Of a stretch of DNA of 53,854 nt, positions 35,319-44,934 are shown piece by piece. The translations under genes and the position numbers were made by a program. How positions within the stretch are numbered: the first letter of the stretch is position 1; each line of letters opens with the position of its first letter. A model generated the notes under the pieces. That model had not been told where the DNA came from. It made no database searches and worked only from the letters and a program-made list of their open reading frames with translations. This DNA comes from Bacteroidota bacterium. GTDB lineage: Bacteria > Bacteroidota > Bacteroidia > Bacteroidales > JAIFNL01. The stretch is taken from NCBI GenBank assembly GCA_020047755.1, contig JAIFNL010000164.1:1-53854 (forward strand), read 5' to 3'.

Positions 35319-36638
35319 TTAGATTTTTTTTGTGCAATCCAACGAATTAATTTCTATTGGAAGTTCCACAAAAAAAGTACTTCCTTTGTTTATTTCTGAT
35401 TCCAGCCATATATGACCATTCATAAGCTTTACTATATTGTCTGTAATCGATAAGCCTAGTCCGGTTCCTGATCTATTTCGTTTTAAATCTTCTTCTATTT
35501 GACCAAATTGCTGAAAAATAATTTTTTGCTTATCCTTTGGAATTCCACTGCCAGTATCCTTTATGAAAAAAGTCAATTTGTTGTTTCCCAGTATTTTATA
35601 TCCAATAGTTATACTTCCTGTATCTGTAAATTTTAAAGCATTACTTACAAAATTATTCAAAATTTGTTTTACTCGGAACTCATCGGTCAAAATAATTAAT
35701 TCCTTTTGATTTTCAATATATTCAAATTTTATTTCCAATTCATTTTTGTTCAAATGCAATTTTCTGTTCTCTGCAAATTTATAAATTTCTTCAAAAATAT
35801 CATAAATTTTGGTTTTTGATAACGTTATTTTCAACTGATTGGCTTCTATTTTTGCAATATTAATAATATCGTCGATTAAATTGAGTAAAGTATCGCCACT
35901 ATTAATAATGTATTTTAAATATTTTTTTGAGTCTTCGTCTAGTTCTTTTTGCAAAAGCAAATCGGAAAAACCAATAATCGCATTCATAGGAGTTCTAATT
36001 TCGTGCGACATATTGGCAAAGAAAAACGATTTTAAACGCTCGCCTTCTTCCGCTTTTCGCTTGGCTTCAATTAAATGTTGCCTGTCTAAAATGCTTTGGG
36101 TTATATCTTTAGTAATGCCTACTATGCCTACTATTTGTCCATTACGGTCATAAATTGGCAATTTGGAGGTCGAAACCCACATTGCTTTTTTGCTACTATC
36201 TTTTATTTGTTCTACTACATCAATCAGCGGAATGCCATTTTCTATGATTTTTCGCTCATCGTCGTAAGCTAATTGTGCATGGTCAAAAAAATCAAAATCA
36301 CTTTTTCCAACGGCATCTTCGGTATTTTTAATTCCCAAAATACGTGCTTGATTTGAATTAATTCGTGTAAATTTACTATTTATATCTTTAAAATAAATAT
36401 TGTAAGGAATATTTTCTATTAAAATATCTAACAACTCAGCATCTTTCGATTTACTTTCAGTTTCTTTTTTCAATTTTACTATTGCTTCCTTTTCAGTTTT
36501 TATTATTTTAGTGTAAAAAAACAATAGAGCTGTAATAGAAACGATAGCCACTAATACTATCAATTCTAATTGATAATTTTTAATTTCTAAAAGAGTGTTT
36601 ATAATAAAAAAACTGAACATTTTTGTCGTTATTTGCAA
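35319..36638 (-). CDS. PAS sensor histidine kinase
   Basis: A 439-aa kinase. One membrane helix (about 24-42), a short coiled coil and a PAS fold (about 72-180, ENIPYNIYFKDINSKFTRINSN) precede the HisKA box FFFANMSHEIRTPMNAIIGF with His212. The HATPase region has LNNFVSNALKFTDTG, IKDTGSGIPKDK and SGTGLGLSITDNIV. No receiver is fused; the separate receiver at 34.9-35.3 kb is next in the same direction. It follows the HAMP-GAF-PAS sensor gene by 22 bp, so the three form an operon. A start at the seventh codon is equally possible. Confidence 0.92.
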   Translation of the reverse strand: MQITTKMFSFFIINTLLEIKNYQLELIVLVAIVSITALLFFYTKIIKTEKEAIVKLKKETESKSKDAELLDILIENIPYNIYFKDINSKFTRINSNQARILGIKNTEDAVGKSDFDFFDHAQLAYDDERKIIENGIPLIDVVEQIKDSSKKAMWVSTSKLPIYDRNGQIVGIVGITKDITQSILDRQHLIEAKRKAEEGERLKSFFFANMSHEIRTPMNAIIGFSDLLLQKELDEDSKKYLKYIINSGDTLLNLIDDIINIAKIEANQLKITLSKTKIYDIFEEIYKFAENRKLHLNKNELEIKFEYIENQKELIILTDEFRVKQILNNFVSNALKFTDTGSITIGYKILGNNKLTFFIKDTGSGIPKDKQKIIFQQFGQIEEDLKRNRSGTGLGLSITDNIVKLMNGHIWLESEINKGSTFFVELPIEINSLDCTKKI

Positions 36639-36660
36639 AAATTTGTAAATAATATACCTT

Positions 36661-38739
36661 TTATTGTGTCACGATTATGTTTTCGGGCTCTGCTTTAGAA
36701 ACATTGTAGCTCACCAAAATAATTTGAATCCATTCCTGTTTTTCATTTTTCACTGGCGTAAATGTTTCGTAAAGCCAAATTTCTTTGTTTCCAAAGAAAT
36801 AATGATGTTTTGCAGATTGAATATTTCCTTGTTTTAAATTTTCCCAAAAAATAGAGTATGCTTCGGATTCTGAAATTTCTTTGCTTAGAAAATTTCTCAT
36901 GTTTTGTCCAACTACCTGCTCTTTGGTCAATTCTGTTTGCGTTAAATACTTGTCGTTCAAATCAAGAAAGTCACCATCTAATGTCAAATATGCCATTCCT
37001 ATGGAATTGTTTATCGATTGTTGTATATTCTGAAACTTAATATTTTGATTATTAATGATTTCATCATTATCTTCTACTTTTCGTTTCAGTCTTTTTAATT
37101 CGCTTAGATAATTGTTTTTTTCTTTATCATCTTTTTCTTTTTCTTCCATTTGTTGCATGCTCATCTCTTCTTGTGTAGCCTGCATTTCCTCAAGAGTTTG
37201 CCTCATTTCTTCTTCTTGAGCCGATAGTTGGTTTGCCAAAATTTGAGATTCCTCAAGAAGTTTTTCGGTATGCTCATTGTTTTTTATTACAGAGATAGTA
37301 CTTGCAATTGACTCACAGATTTTTTCAACAAAATCAATTTTATAATTTTGAAAAGTACCAAAAGAAGCTAACTCAATAACACCAAATACCGTTTCTTCTA
37401 ACTTTATAGGAACCAGTAAAATAGATGCAGGAATCTCACTGCCTAAGCCCGAGCTGATTTGCAAATAATTTGGTGGAACTTCCGTTACATAGATACTTTC
37501 TTTTTCTAAAAAGCATTGACCTACAAGAGTTTCACCTGGTTTTACTTTTTTATTTACCGTTTCGTGCAGCTCGTATGCGTATGAGGCTTTTAAGTCTAAG
37601 AAATTATCAGAATCTTCCGTTTCGAGCAAAAAGAAACCGCCTTGCTGAATTTCTAAATAACGCACTAATTCACTTATAAGTATATACGCAAATTTATCTA
37701 AATTGTTGCTATTATTTCGCAAATAATCACTAAATTTTGCTACACCGGTAGCACGCCAATTTCGTTGTTGTTCTTTTTCCTCATTTTTTCTGCGCTCCTG
37801 TTCTGCTTTTAGCAAATTATTTTTGGTAGTAATCAATGAATTACCTAAAATATCTTTTTCACTTAGAGGAATAAATTCTAAGGTAAAATTACCTTTTCCT
37901 ATTTCTTGGCTAAAGTTAGCCGTTTCTTTCAATCCTTTTGTTAATTTGCTTATAGCCTGCAAAATATCTCCAATCTCATCATTTTGCAAACTTAGTTTTG
38001 TGTCTATCAAAATTCCTTTGCTTAAGCTAATTAAAACTTGTTTTATTTGTTTTATAGGTTTTATTATTTTACGAATGGTCAAAATACCAATAAAAATAGC
38101 TATCAGCACCAAAAGAAAAGCTCTAAAGTAAAGTGAAGTTTGCGTGTCTTTGTATATTTCAAGTAGTTCATTTTGCTTTGAATTGTGTTCTTGTTTTATA
38201 TTTTCGCGCAAAACATTAATATTTTCACACACTCCAAAACCCAATTCAGATAAAGGTCGATTGGTTCCAAATTTACTTTTTATTGCAACTATGTTTTGTT
38301 CGTTTTGATAATCTACTTCATTTTCAAGCTTTTGCATTACCTCTAACTGCTTATTCATCAGCTCATTCAAATCATGTTTGATTTTTTGATAATGCTTTTT
38401 TTGTTCTTTTGTCCAATTTTTTTCGTATTCATCTGTTTTGTTCAAAAGCTCGGGTAGTTTGTAGCCTACTATATTGTCTAGTAAATTCTTACTATGCGTA
38501 TTTCTATCAGTTTCGACATATACCCAAATCAAAATCAATTCGTTAGCCGTTTTTACTTGGCTGTTTATTTCATTCAAAAGCGCAATAGAAGGTAAATATT
38601 TTTGCTTATTTTCGTCGATATTCACTTTAAATTGTTGCATAGTGTTAAATAAATATAAGCCACTTACAATAATTATGATGCTGAAAAAAACGAAAATTGT
38701 CATCAATTTTGTACCAACTGAAAAACGTAATTTACTCAT
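36661..38739 (-). CDS. HAMP-GAF-PAS membrane sensor without kinase or cyclase output
   Basis: A 692-aa sensor. TM1 is at about 10-30, a helical periplasmic 4HB-like domain at about 32-205 and TM2 at about 206-226, followed by HAMP (about 225-280). A GAF domain (about 345-495) has LVGQCFLEKESIYVTEVPPNYLQISSGLG. A Gln/Glu-rich coiled coil (about 500-590, QEEEMRQTLEEMQATQEEM) leads to a PAS fold (about 595-690). No phospho-acceptor His, GGDEF, EAL or MCP tip is present, so it must signal through a partner, most simply the PAS kinase encoded next to it. Confidence 0.88.
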   Translation of the reverse strand: MSKLRFSVGTKLMTIFVFFSIIIIVSGLYLFNTMQQFKVNIDENKQKYLPSIALLNEINSQVKTANELILIWVYVETDRNTHSKNLLDNIVGYKLPELLNKTDEYEKNWTKEQKKHYQKIKHDLNELMNKQLEVMQKLENEVDYQNEQNIVAIKSKFGTNRPLSELGFGVCENINVLRENIKQEHNSKQNELLEIYKDTQTSLYFRAFLLVLIAIFIGILTIRKIIKPIKQIKQVLISLSKGILIDTKLSLQNDEIGDILQAISKLTKGLKETANFSQEIGKGNFTLEFIPLSEKDILGNSLITTKNNLLKAEQERRKNEEKEQQRNWRATGVAKFSDYLRNNSNNLDKFAYILISELVRYLEIQQGGFFLLETEDSDNFLDLKASYAYELHETVNKKVKPGETLVGQCFLEKESIYVTEVPPNYLQISSGLGSEIPASILLVPIKLEETVFGVIELASFGTFQNYKIDFVEKICESIASTISVIKNNEHTEKLLEESQILANQLSAQEEEMRQTLEEMQATQEEMSMQQMEEKEKDDKEKNNYLSELKRLKRKVEDNDEIINNQNIKFQNIQQSINNSIGMAYLTLDGDFLDLNDKYLTQTELTKEQVVGQNMRNFLSKEISESEAYSIFWENLKQGNIQSAKHHYFFGNKEIWLYETFTPVKNEKQEWIQIILVSYNVSKAEPENIIVTQ

Positions 38740-39326
38740 TCCTTTGTTTTTAAAGTTTCATTAGCTAGTAATTTTATTAAAAAAACAGATATTATAACAT
38801 CTATTTATTCAAAATATATAGAAAATAAATTTAACTTCTTTTATTAAGATTAGCATTTTTTATAAAGTTCAAATCTATGTTCTCATAATAATTAAAATCT
38901 ATTTCTATTGCTTATTCTATTTATTTTCAAATAATTATATACACTCATTGTATTTTAAGAGCAATTTATTTTTCTTTATCACGCTCTTTTCATCAAAAAA
39001 TAATTAGCTGTTTGAACATTAATTTCAAATAAAAATTGATTGAATTAACGATATTTTTCTTAGCTATTTTGTTTATTTTCAATAAATTAAAAAAACATTT
39101 TATGATTTTGAGGTCAACGTTTTTTCTGAAAAAAATGAAATCTTAATTTTATTTTCAGAAAAATGCTTATTTTTGAAAAAAAATAAAACAAATATATGAA
39201 ATATAATCGTTTTATTTATATTTACATGAATTTTTTTTTTGAAAATAGGTATTATCGATAGAATAAATAAAAACAATAGAAATGCGTAAATTAAATTGCA
39301 TTCTATTTAAAATAAAAGAGTTGATT
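38740..39326. other. 587-bp AT-rich divergent spacer
   Basis: No gene is seen. It contains the perfect 12-bp inverted repeat at 39121-39163 and a TAnnTTTG match (TATTTTTG, 39168-39175) that may drive the esterase operon. The promoter of the sensor operon should lie at its left end. Confidence 0.6.
39121..39163. repeat. Perfect 12-bp inverted repeat upstream of the esterase operon
   Basis: The arms TTTTTCTGAAAA and TTTTCAGAAAAA are separated by 19 nt. It lies 5 bp before a promoter-like TATTTTTG and could be an operator; no regulator is known. Confidence 0.45.
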
Positions 39327-40160
39327 ATGAGAAAAATACGCTTCTTTTTAAGTATTGTTGCAATTTTATATACTTCTTTTGTTTTTTCGGCAAGTGTAGA
39401 TAGTATTTTTATTAAAAGCAAGTCGATGAATAAAGAAATTGGCGCACTTGTTATAAAACCAGAAAACTATTCAACTACTAACAAAGAATATCCAGTTATT
39501 TATATTTTGCATGGATTTAGCGACACGTATGGAATGTTTTTCCAAAAAGTTCCTAAGCTAACCTTTTTTGCCGATGTGATGAATGTGATAATTGTTTGTC
39601 CTGATGGAGGTTACTCAAGTTGGTACGTGAATAGTCCTACCGACAAAACCTATCAATACGAAACCCACATCTCGTCGGAACTAATAACAGAAATCGACAC
39701 CCGTTTTAGAACCATAAAATCGCCAAAAGGCAGAGCAATAACAGGTTTGAGCATGGGCGGGCATGGAGCTTTGCTCATGGCAACTAACCACCCCGATGTA
39801 TTTGGTGCCGCCGGAAGTATGAGCGGAGGAGTGGATTTAACTTTCAAACCAAAATCGTGGCAAATTGCCTCTCGACTAGGCAATTATGAAACCAATAAAG
39901 AAGTTTGGTTCAAAAATTCGGTGTTTCATCAAATACAAAAGTTACAAGGTAAAAACGTAGCTCTAATTATCGACTGCGGAAAAGATGATTTCTTTTATGA
40001 AATAAATAAAAAGTTGCACAATAAAATGCTAGAGCTCAAAATTCCGCATGATTTTATCATTCGCCCAGGCGAACATTCATGGGAATATTGGAAAAGTTCG
40101 ATAGAATTTCAAATGTTATTTTTTTATAAGTTTTTTTATCCTCAAACCGAAAATAAATGA
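39327..40160 (+). CDS. Secreted esterase (PF00756 family)
   Basis: A 277-aa alpha/beta hydrolase of the esterase D / antigen 85-like family. The ATG at 39327 is chosen because it gives a clean signal peptide (about 1-21, ending FSAS); a start at 39282 adds 15 non-signal residues. The oxyanion region is ILHGFSDTYGM. The nucleophile Ser142 is in TGLSMGGHGAL, the acid is Asp220 or Asp221 in DCGKDDFF and the base is His250 in RPGEHSWEYW. The substrate is unknown. It overlaps the next gene by 4 bp (ATGA), indicating coupled translation with the phosphohistidine phosphatase. Confidence 0.9.
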   Translation: MRKIRFFLSIVAILYTSFVFSASVDSIFIKSKSMNKEIGALVIKPENYSTTNKEYPVIYILHGFSDTYGMFFQKVPKLTFFADVMNVIIVCPDGGYSSWYVNSPTDKTYQYETHISSELITEIDTRFRTIKSPKGRAITGLSMGGHGALLMATNHPDVFGAAGSMSGGVDLTFKPKSWQIASRLGNYETNKEVWFKNSVFHQIQKLQGKNVALIIDCGKDDFFYEINKKLHNKMLELKIPHDFIIRPGEHSWEYWKSSIEFQMLFFYKFFYPQTENK

Positions 40161-40645
40161 AAAATATATTAATTATGCGCCACGCCAAATCGGACTGGGG
40201 CACAGGGCAAAAAGATTTTGAACGCCCTTTGAACAAACGTGGCGAAGAAGCCGCGCCTTTTATGGGTGAATATTTGCGAAAGTTAAATAAAATACCCGAT
40301 TTGATTATTTCATCACCTGCCGAAAGAGCTAAATCAACTACATTTTTTGTAAAAAATGCGTTAAATTACAAAGGTAAAATTCTTTGGAATCCAAATTATT
40401 ACTACGGCGATGAATCAAATATGCTCGACAGCCTTTGGGAGCTAGGCGATGAAGTAAACTGCGTGCTTTTGGTGGGGCACAATTCAACGGTCGAAAATTT
40501 TGTAACCAATCTTACAACCACTTACAGCCCTATGTCCACTGCCAATATTGTTTCGGTAATAGCAGATATCGACTCTTGGAAACAGTTGAAACTCTATGAT
40601 AATCAGTTTGAATGGCATTTGCGACCTAAAAATTTGATGGAATAA
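40157..40645 (+). CDS. SixA-like histidine phosphatase
   Basis: A 162-aa member of the histidine-phosphatase superfamily, SixA type. The catalytic motif LIMRHAKSDW carries Arg8-His9; a second Arg is in SSPAERAKST, and the late His in LLVGHNSTVENF. SixA removes phosphate from Hpt-type phosphohistidines in E. coli. CheA, with its Hpt domain, and several kinases are encoded in this window, but no direct link is shown. It starts inside the last codons of the esterase gene. Confidence 0.88.
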   Translation: MKNILIMRHAKSDWGTGQKDFERPLNKRGEEAAPFMGEYLRKLNKIPDLIISSPAERAKSTTFFVKNALNYKGKILWNPNYYYGDESNMLDSLWELGDEVNCVLLVGHNSTVENFVTNLTTTYSPMSTANIVSVIADIDSWKQLKLYDNQFEWHLRPKNLME

Positions 40646-40677
40646 CTTTAATTCTTACAATTTATAAATAAACAAAA

Positions 40678-41808
40678 ATGAAAAAATATTTTAATTTTTT
40701 AATTGCTTTCGCCTTATTTTTGAGTTTCTCAGCTCAAGGGCAAACAAATTTTGAATTCAAATTAGTAAAAAATTCAGCAGCAACATCGGTAAAAAACCAA
40801 GCAAGTTCGAGCACTTGCTGGAGTTATTCTTCTCTTTCGTTCATCGAATCCGAACTACTTCGTTTGGGCAAGCCAGAACTGGATTTGTCTGAAATGTACG
40901 TAGTTAGAATGTCATACATTGAAAAAGCAAAATTGTATGTAAAAATGCACGGCTCTGTAAATTTTTCGGCAGGTGGAGCGTTGCAAGATGCTTTCAATGT
41001 GATGGATAAGTACGGTTTAGTGCCACAAGAAGCTTATGCAGGCTTAAATTATGGAACTACAAGCAACGACCATTCTGAACTCGATGCTGTATTAAAAGCT
41101 TACATTGATGTGGTTATTAAAAGCGAAAAACCAACTTCGGCTTGGATAAACGGCTTTATTGCTTTGCTAGATAGTTACTTAGGCAAATGCCCCGAAAAAT
41201 TTACTTACAAAGGAAAAGAATACACACCCAGAACGTTTGCTGATGGAGTTGTTGCTTTAAAATCAAGCGATTATATGTATTTTTCATCATATACCCATCA
41301 CCCGTTTTATGAGCAATTTATTATGGAAGTACCCGACAACTGGTCGTGGGGAAAGGTAGTAAATTTGCCCATCAACGAAATGCTATTGGTAATGAAAGCA
41401 GCCGTAAATAACAACTACACAATAGCTTGGGCAAGCGATGTAAGCGAAAAAGGCTTCTCGTCGGCAAATGCAGTTGCCTTAGTTCCTTCAAAAGATTTGA
41501 GCTATACCTCACGCGACGATGTTAAAAACTATCTTTCTCAACCAGTTGAAGAACAGAACATTACTCAAGAAATGCGACAACTTGCTTTTGAGAACTACGA
41601 AACTACCGACGACCATGGTATGCACATTGTTGGTTTGGCTACCGACAAGGCTCAAAATGAATACTTTTATGTAAAAAATTCGTGGGGCGAAAGTACCGGA
41701 GCAAAAGGATATTTTTACGCATCGGATAATTTTGTTGCTTACAAAACCATGTCGTTTATGCTTCATAAAGATGCTGTTCCGGCTGAAATTTTGAAAAAGC
41801 TAAAATAA
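40678..41808 (+). CDS. Secreted C1-family cysteine peptidase (bleomycin hydrolase-like)
   Basis: A 376-aa exported papain-fold enzyme related to aminopeptidase C / bleomycin hydrolase. The signal peptide (about 1-21) ends SAQGQ. The catalytic Cys47 is in SSSTCWSYSS, preceded by the oxyanion Gln41. His316 is in DDHGMHIVG and Asn334 in VKNSWGES. The mature region is short compared with cytosolic bleomycin hydrolases (about 450 aa). It lies 32 bp after the phosphatase gene. Confidence 0.92.
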   Translation: MKKYFNFLIAFALFLSFSAQGQTNFEFKLVKNSAATSVKNQASSSTCWSYSSLSFIESELLRLGKPELDLSEMYVVRMSYIEKAKLYVKMHGSVNFSAGGALQDAFNVMDKYGLVPQEAYAGLNYGTTSNDHSELDAVLKAYIDVVIKSEKPTSAWINGFIALLDSYLGKCPEKFTYKGKEYTPRTFADGVVALKSSDYMYFSSYTHHPFYEQFIMEVPDNWSWGKVVNLPINEMLLVMKAAVNNNYTIAWASDVSEKGFSSANAVALVPSKDLSYTSRDDVKNYLSQPVEEQNITQEMRQLAFENYETTDDHGMHIVGLATDKAQNEYFYVKNSWGESTGAKGYFYASDNFVAYKTMSFMLHKDAVPAEILKKLK

Positions 41809-41867
41809 ATTTCGATAACAATAATTTGCTCTACAAAAAGATTTGTCTTGAAAAATAAAACGGTAAA

Positions 41868-42554
41868 ATGAAAAAATTAACAATTGCTATCGATGGGCAT
41901 TCGTCATGTGGCAAAAGTACTCTGGCAAAGCAACTTGCAGCCAAATTGAATTATTCGTATGTGGACACAGGAGCTATGTATAGATGTGTAACGTTGTTTG
42001 CTTTCAATAAAGACTTGATTGTGAATGGATTAATTGACGAAAATAGTTTGGTTTCACAGTTAAATCAAATAAATATCCACTTTCAGTACAACGAAAATTT
42101 AGGCAAAAGCGAAACTTTTTTGAATGACGAAAATGTTGAAAATGAGATACGAAGCTTGAAAATATCGGACATGGTAAGTCCGATAGCAAAAATAAAAGAA
42201 GTTAGAGCTTTTTTGGTAGAACAGCAACAAAAAATGGGCAAGCAAGGCGGAATTGTGATGGACGGCAGAGATATTGGCACCGTAGTTTTTCCTAATGCCG
42301 ATTTGAAATTGTTTATGACCGCTTCCGTTGAAGTACGTGCGCAAAGGCGTTTTTTGGAACTTTCGGAAACAGACAACTTTGCGAGTATCAATGATATAAA
42401 GAAAAACATCGAAGAGCGTGATTTTATCGACTCTAATAGGGAAGAAAGCCCTTTGCGGAAAGCTGATGATGCTTACGTGTTGGATAATAGTAATTTAACC
42501 CGCGAAGAACAACTTGCTTGGATACTCGAAAAAATTAGCAATCTGAAAATTTAA
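41868..42554 (+). CDS. cmk: Cytidylate kinase (Cmk)
   Basis: This enzyme phosphorylates CMP and dCMP with ATP. It has 228 aa and the P-loop IDGHSSCGKSTLAK at about 6-19. The CMP-binding segment YVDTGAMYRCVTLFA, the GIVMDGRDIGTVVFPNADLKLFMTAS block and the lid region AQRRFLEL with RDFIDSNREESPLRKADDA complete the family signature. It starts 59 bp after the peptidase gene and is followed by the outer-membrane barrel gene after 29 bp. Confidence 0.96.
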   Translation: MKKLTIAIDGHSSCGKSTLAKQLAAKLNYSYVDTGAMYRCVTLFAFNKDLIVNGLIDENSLVSQLNQINIHFQYNENLGKSETFLNDENVENEIRSLKISDMVSPIAKIKEVRAFLVEQQQKMGKQGGIVMDGRDIGTVVFPNADLKLFMTASVEVRAQRRFLELSETDNFASINDIKKNIEERDFIDSNREESPLRKADDAYVLDNSNLTREEQLAWILEKISNLKI

Positions 42555-42583
42555 CTTGTAAATAAATATTAAAACCTGTACGT

Positions 42584-43915
42584 ATGAAAAAAAATCTCTT
42601 TGTTTTACTTGTACTTTTCTTGCAGCTTAGCTTGCTCAATGTACAAGCTCAGACCGATTCGGCTGAAGTAAAAAAAGGCTTTACTTTTGGTGTATTGCCA
42701 GCAATAGCTTACGATAGCGACGTTGGATTTCGTTACGGCGCACTTACCAATTTGTATTGGTTTGGCGATGGTTCGCAGTATCCAAAATACCGACATTCGC
42801 TCTATGCCGAGTGGTCAAAAACAACCAAAGGAAGCGGACAAACTATTTTGCGTTACGACTCTGAATACCTGATTCCGAAAGTTAGAATGCAACTCGAAAC
42901 CAGTTTATTCACAGAAAAAGCGCTTGATTTTTATGGATTTAATGGAGCTAAATCCATTTTCAATGCCGATTTTTCTGACCAAGAGAGCGGCGACAATTAT
43001 ATTTCGCGTGCTTATTATCGCTACGACCGCAAGCAAATTATGCTAAAATCCGATTTTTGGGGCGAAATAATAGGTAAGGAATTGAGATGGTATGCTGGTT
43101 TTCAGTTCAATAAAATAGATATTGCAACGGTAGATGTTGCCAACATCAATGGCGATTTAGCAACCGACGACCCTGATTATTTAGACCCTAGCCAAAAGTT
43201 GCTTTATGACAAATACGTGGATTGGGGACTTATAAAAGCTGACCAAAAGGAGGGAGGTATAACAACTCAATTAAAGCTTGGTTTTGTGTACGATACGCGC
43301 GATGAAGAACCAAATCCCACAAAAGGAATGTGGACAGAAGCTTTAGTAGTACTTTCACCTTCATTTTTGGGTAATGACTTTGCTTACAGTAACTTAGTGC
43401 TTACTCACCGCCAATACATTCCGATTGTAGAAAATCGTTTGTCGGCAGCTTTGCGCTTGTCGTATCAAGCCAAAATAGGCGGCGAAACTCCTTTTTATAT
43501 GTTGCCATTTTATTATAGCACTTTCAGCACGCGCGATGGGCTTGGCGGCGCTAAAACCATTAGAGGTATTTTGCGCAATAGAGTTGTAGGCGAATCGGTA
43601 GGTTTAGGAAATGCCGAGCTGCGTTGGAAATTTTTTAGAGGCAAGTTTTTAGGGCAAAACCTTTACCTTGCGTTGAGTTCTTTCCTCGATGCCGGAATGG
43701 TTTTGAAAGAATACGAACTTGATTTGACAGGTGTGGATCCCGATGAGTTAGCCGCTAATTTTTCTACCGAATCGGAGCGTTTGCACATGGCAGCCGGTGC
43801 TGGTTTTCACTTTGTTATGAATCGAAATTTCATCATTGCTGTTGATTACGGACGTGCTTTGAATGAGCAAGATGGAGCTTCAGGCTTGTATATTGGATTG
43901 AACTTCTTATATTAA
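42584..43915 (+). CDS. BamA/Omp85-like outer-membrane barrel without POTRA domains
   Basis: A 443-aa protein with a signal peptide (about 1-22, ending VQAQ). Alternating aromatic-hydrophobic strands throughout fit a 16-strand barrel. The Omp85 signatures are GFVYDTRDEEPNPTKGMWTEA (motif near 240-260) and RDGLGGAKTIRGILRNRVVGE, containing the loop-6 type GxxxRG-like IRG. There is no room for POTRA domains before the barrel. Such proteins are annotated as surface-antigen or DUF5982 types. A transport or enzyme-anchoring role is unknown. It ends with aromatic Tyr, as barrel proteins do. Confidence 0.85.
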   Translation: MKKNLFVLLVLFLQLSLLNVQAQTDSAEVKKGFTFGVLPAIAYDSDVGFRYGALTNLYWFGDGSQYPKYRHSLYAEWSKTTKGSGQTILRYDSEYLIPKVRMQLETSLFTEKALDFYGFNGAKSIFNADFSDQESGDNYISRAYYRYDRKQIMLKSDFWGEIIGKELRWYAGFQFNKIDIATVDVANINGDLATDDPDYLDPSQKLLYDKYVDWGLIKADQKEGGITTQLKLGFVYDTRDEEPNPTKGMWTEALVVLSPSFLGNDFAYSNLVLTHRQYIPIVENRLSAALRLSYQAKIGGETPFYMLPFYYSTFSTRDGLGGAKTIRGILRNRVVGESVGLGNAELRWKFFRGKFLGQNLYLALSSFLDAGMVLKEYELDLTGVDPDELAANFSTESERLHMAAGAGFHFVMNRNFIIAVDYGRALNEQDGASGLYIGLNFLY

Positions 43916-43984
43916 TGTGCTGATTTGTTGATTTGAAAACAAGTTTATATTTACATTAATTATTTCATTAATTATCAGTTGCTT

Positions 43985-44020
43985 AAACCAGTCAGATTTT
44001 CAAAACCTGACTGGTTTTTT
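43985..44020. terminator. Intrinsic terminator between the barrel gene and the XRE gene
   Basis: AAACCAGTCAG and CTGACTGGTTT pair perfectly over 11 bp. The loop adds a further TTTT/AAAA pairing with one mismatch, and T6 follows. It can end the plus-strand cmk-barrel transcript. Confidence 0.88.
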
Positions 44021-44115
44021 AACTAAACGACAATGGTTTCTATTCTTTATTTAGCTAATTTTCAAATCATCAAATAACTAATTAATCAATCACCAAATCA
44101 TCACATCAACACATT

Positions 44116-44889
44116 TTAGCTATTTTTTTTAGCATTTGGTAGTTTTTTTGTCGATTGCAAGAGTTGTTCGAGTTTGTTTTCGATAGAATTTAGTCGATTG
44201 TTTAAGAGCGGCGAAGCTATTTTTTTTGTAACTATGTATTCTATTGCCCAAATTTCGATTACTTCTGCTACGTCAAAGGCATGGATAGAAAATTCTAAAA
44301 CATCTGATTTTACTACTATTTCGGAGTCAAAACTAACCAATCGGCGAACAAGAATTTCGTTTTTCAAAACAAAAACAAAAACAGTGTCCAAAATTAGCTC
44401 TTTTTTGAAATCCACAACTTTTTTACAAACAAGCAAATCGCCCTTAAAAATGCCATTTTCGCCGTTAATCATTTCATTATCAGAATGTTCAAAGCTAATC
44501 ATGTCGGGATTTATATTGGGCAAAGAAAGCGTGCAAAGTGAGTTTAAGAAAATGGAATCTGAATTATTTTTGATATAATTTTTAGCATTTGCTAAATTTA
44601 TTAGCTTTATTTCGTAAGAAATATTTCCATTTTTTGCTTTTTTTAGGGTCGCTTTTATCGGGTCGAAGTGCGTGATTTCGTTCACAGTAAGCTCTTTTAC
44701 AATTAGTTGCTCTAAGCTCAAACTAAAATATTTAGCAATTTCAACCACAGTATCTATTTTTGCCTCCGACCTGCCTTCTTCGTAGGCACCTACACTAGCA
44801 CGTTTGAGCTTGAAAAGGTCAGCAAACGCGCTTTGGCTCAGCTTTTTAACTGTTCTAATCTTCCTTATGTTTTTACCGAAATTTGTCAT
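44116..44889 (-). CDS. XRE-family transcriptional regulator with S24-like C-terminal region
   Basis: A 257-aa regulator. The helix-turn-helix covers about 5-60 (IRTVKKLSQSAFADLFKLKRASVGAYEEGRSEAKIDTVVEIAKYF). The middle and C-terminal part (about 115-220) has the beta-rich layout of a LexA/CI S24 domain (SFEHSDNEMINGENGIFKGDLLVCKKVVD), but the usual Ser-Lys dyad is not evident. A coiled tail follows. It diverges from the YbjN-PspA-flotillin genes and its promoter shares a 19-bp palindrome. It is probably a local repressor and not a phage repressor: no phage genes are near. Confidence 0.85.
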   Translation of the reverse strand: MTNFGKNIRKIRTVKKLSQSAFADLFKLKRASVGAYEEGRSEAKIDTVVEIAKYFSLSLEQLIVKELTVNEITHFDPIKATLKKAKNGNISYEIKLINLANAKNYIKNNSDSIFLNSLCTLSLPNINPDMISFEHSDNEMINGENGIFKGDLLVCKKVVDFKKELILDTVFVFVLKNEILVRRLVSFDSEIVVKSDVLEFSIHAFDVAEVIEIWAIEYIVTKKIASPLLNNRLNSIENKLEQLLQSTKKLPNAKKNS

Positions 44890-44913
44890 TTAACTTTTTT
44901 TAACTAAAAATAT

Positions 44914-44932
44914 TTGCTAAAAATTTTAGCAA
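44914..44932. promoter_or_regulatory. 19-bp perfect palindrome, candidate XRE operator
   Basis: TTGCTAAAA and TTTTAGCAA flank a single central A. It lies at the expected start point of the XRE gene and over the -33 position of the opposing promoter. Confidence 0.65.
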
Positions 44933-44934
44933 TT

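Noticed and set aside
44116-44889. Prophage repressor
   Set aside because: The XRE/S24-like layout recalls phage repressors, but no integrase, attachment site or phage gene is near and the divergent genes are membrane-stress genes.
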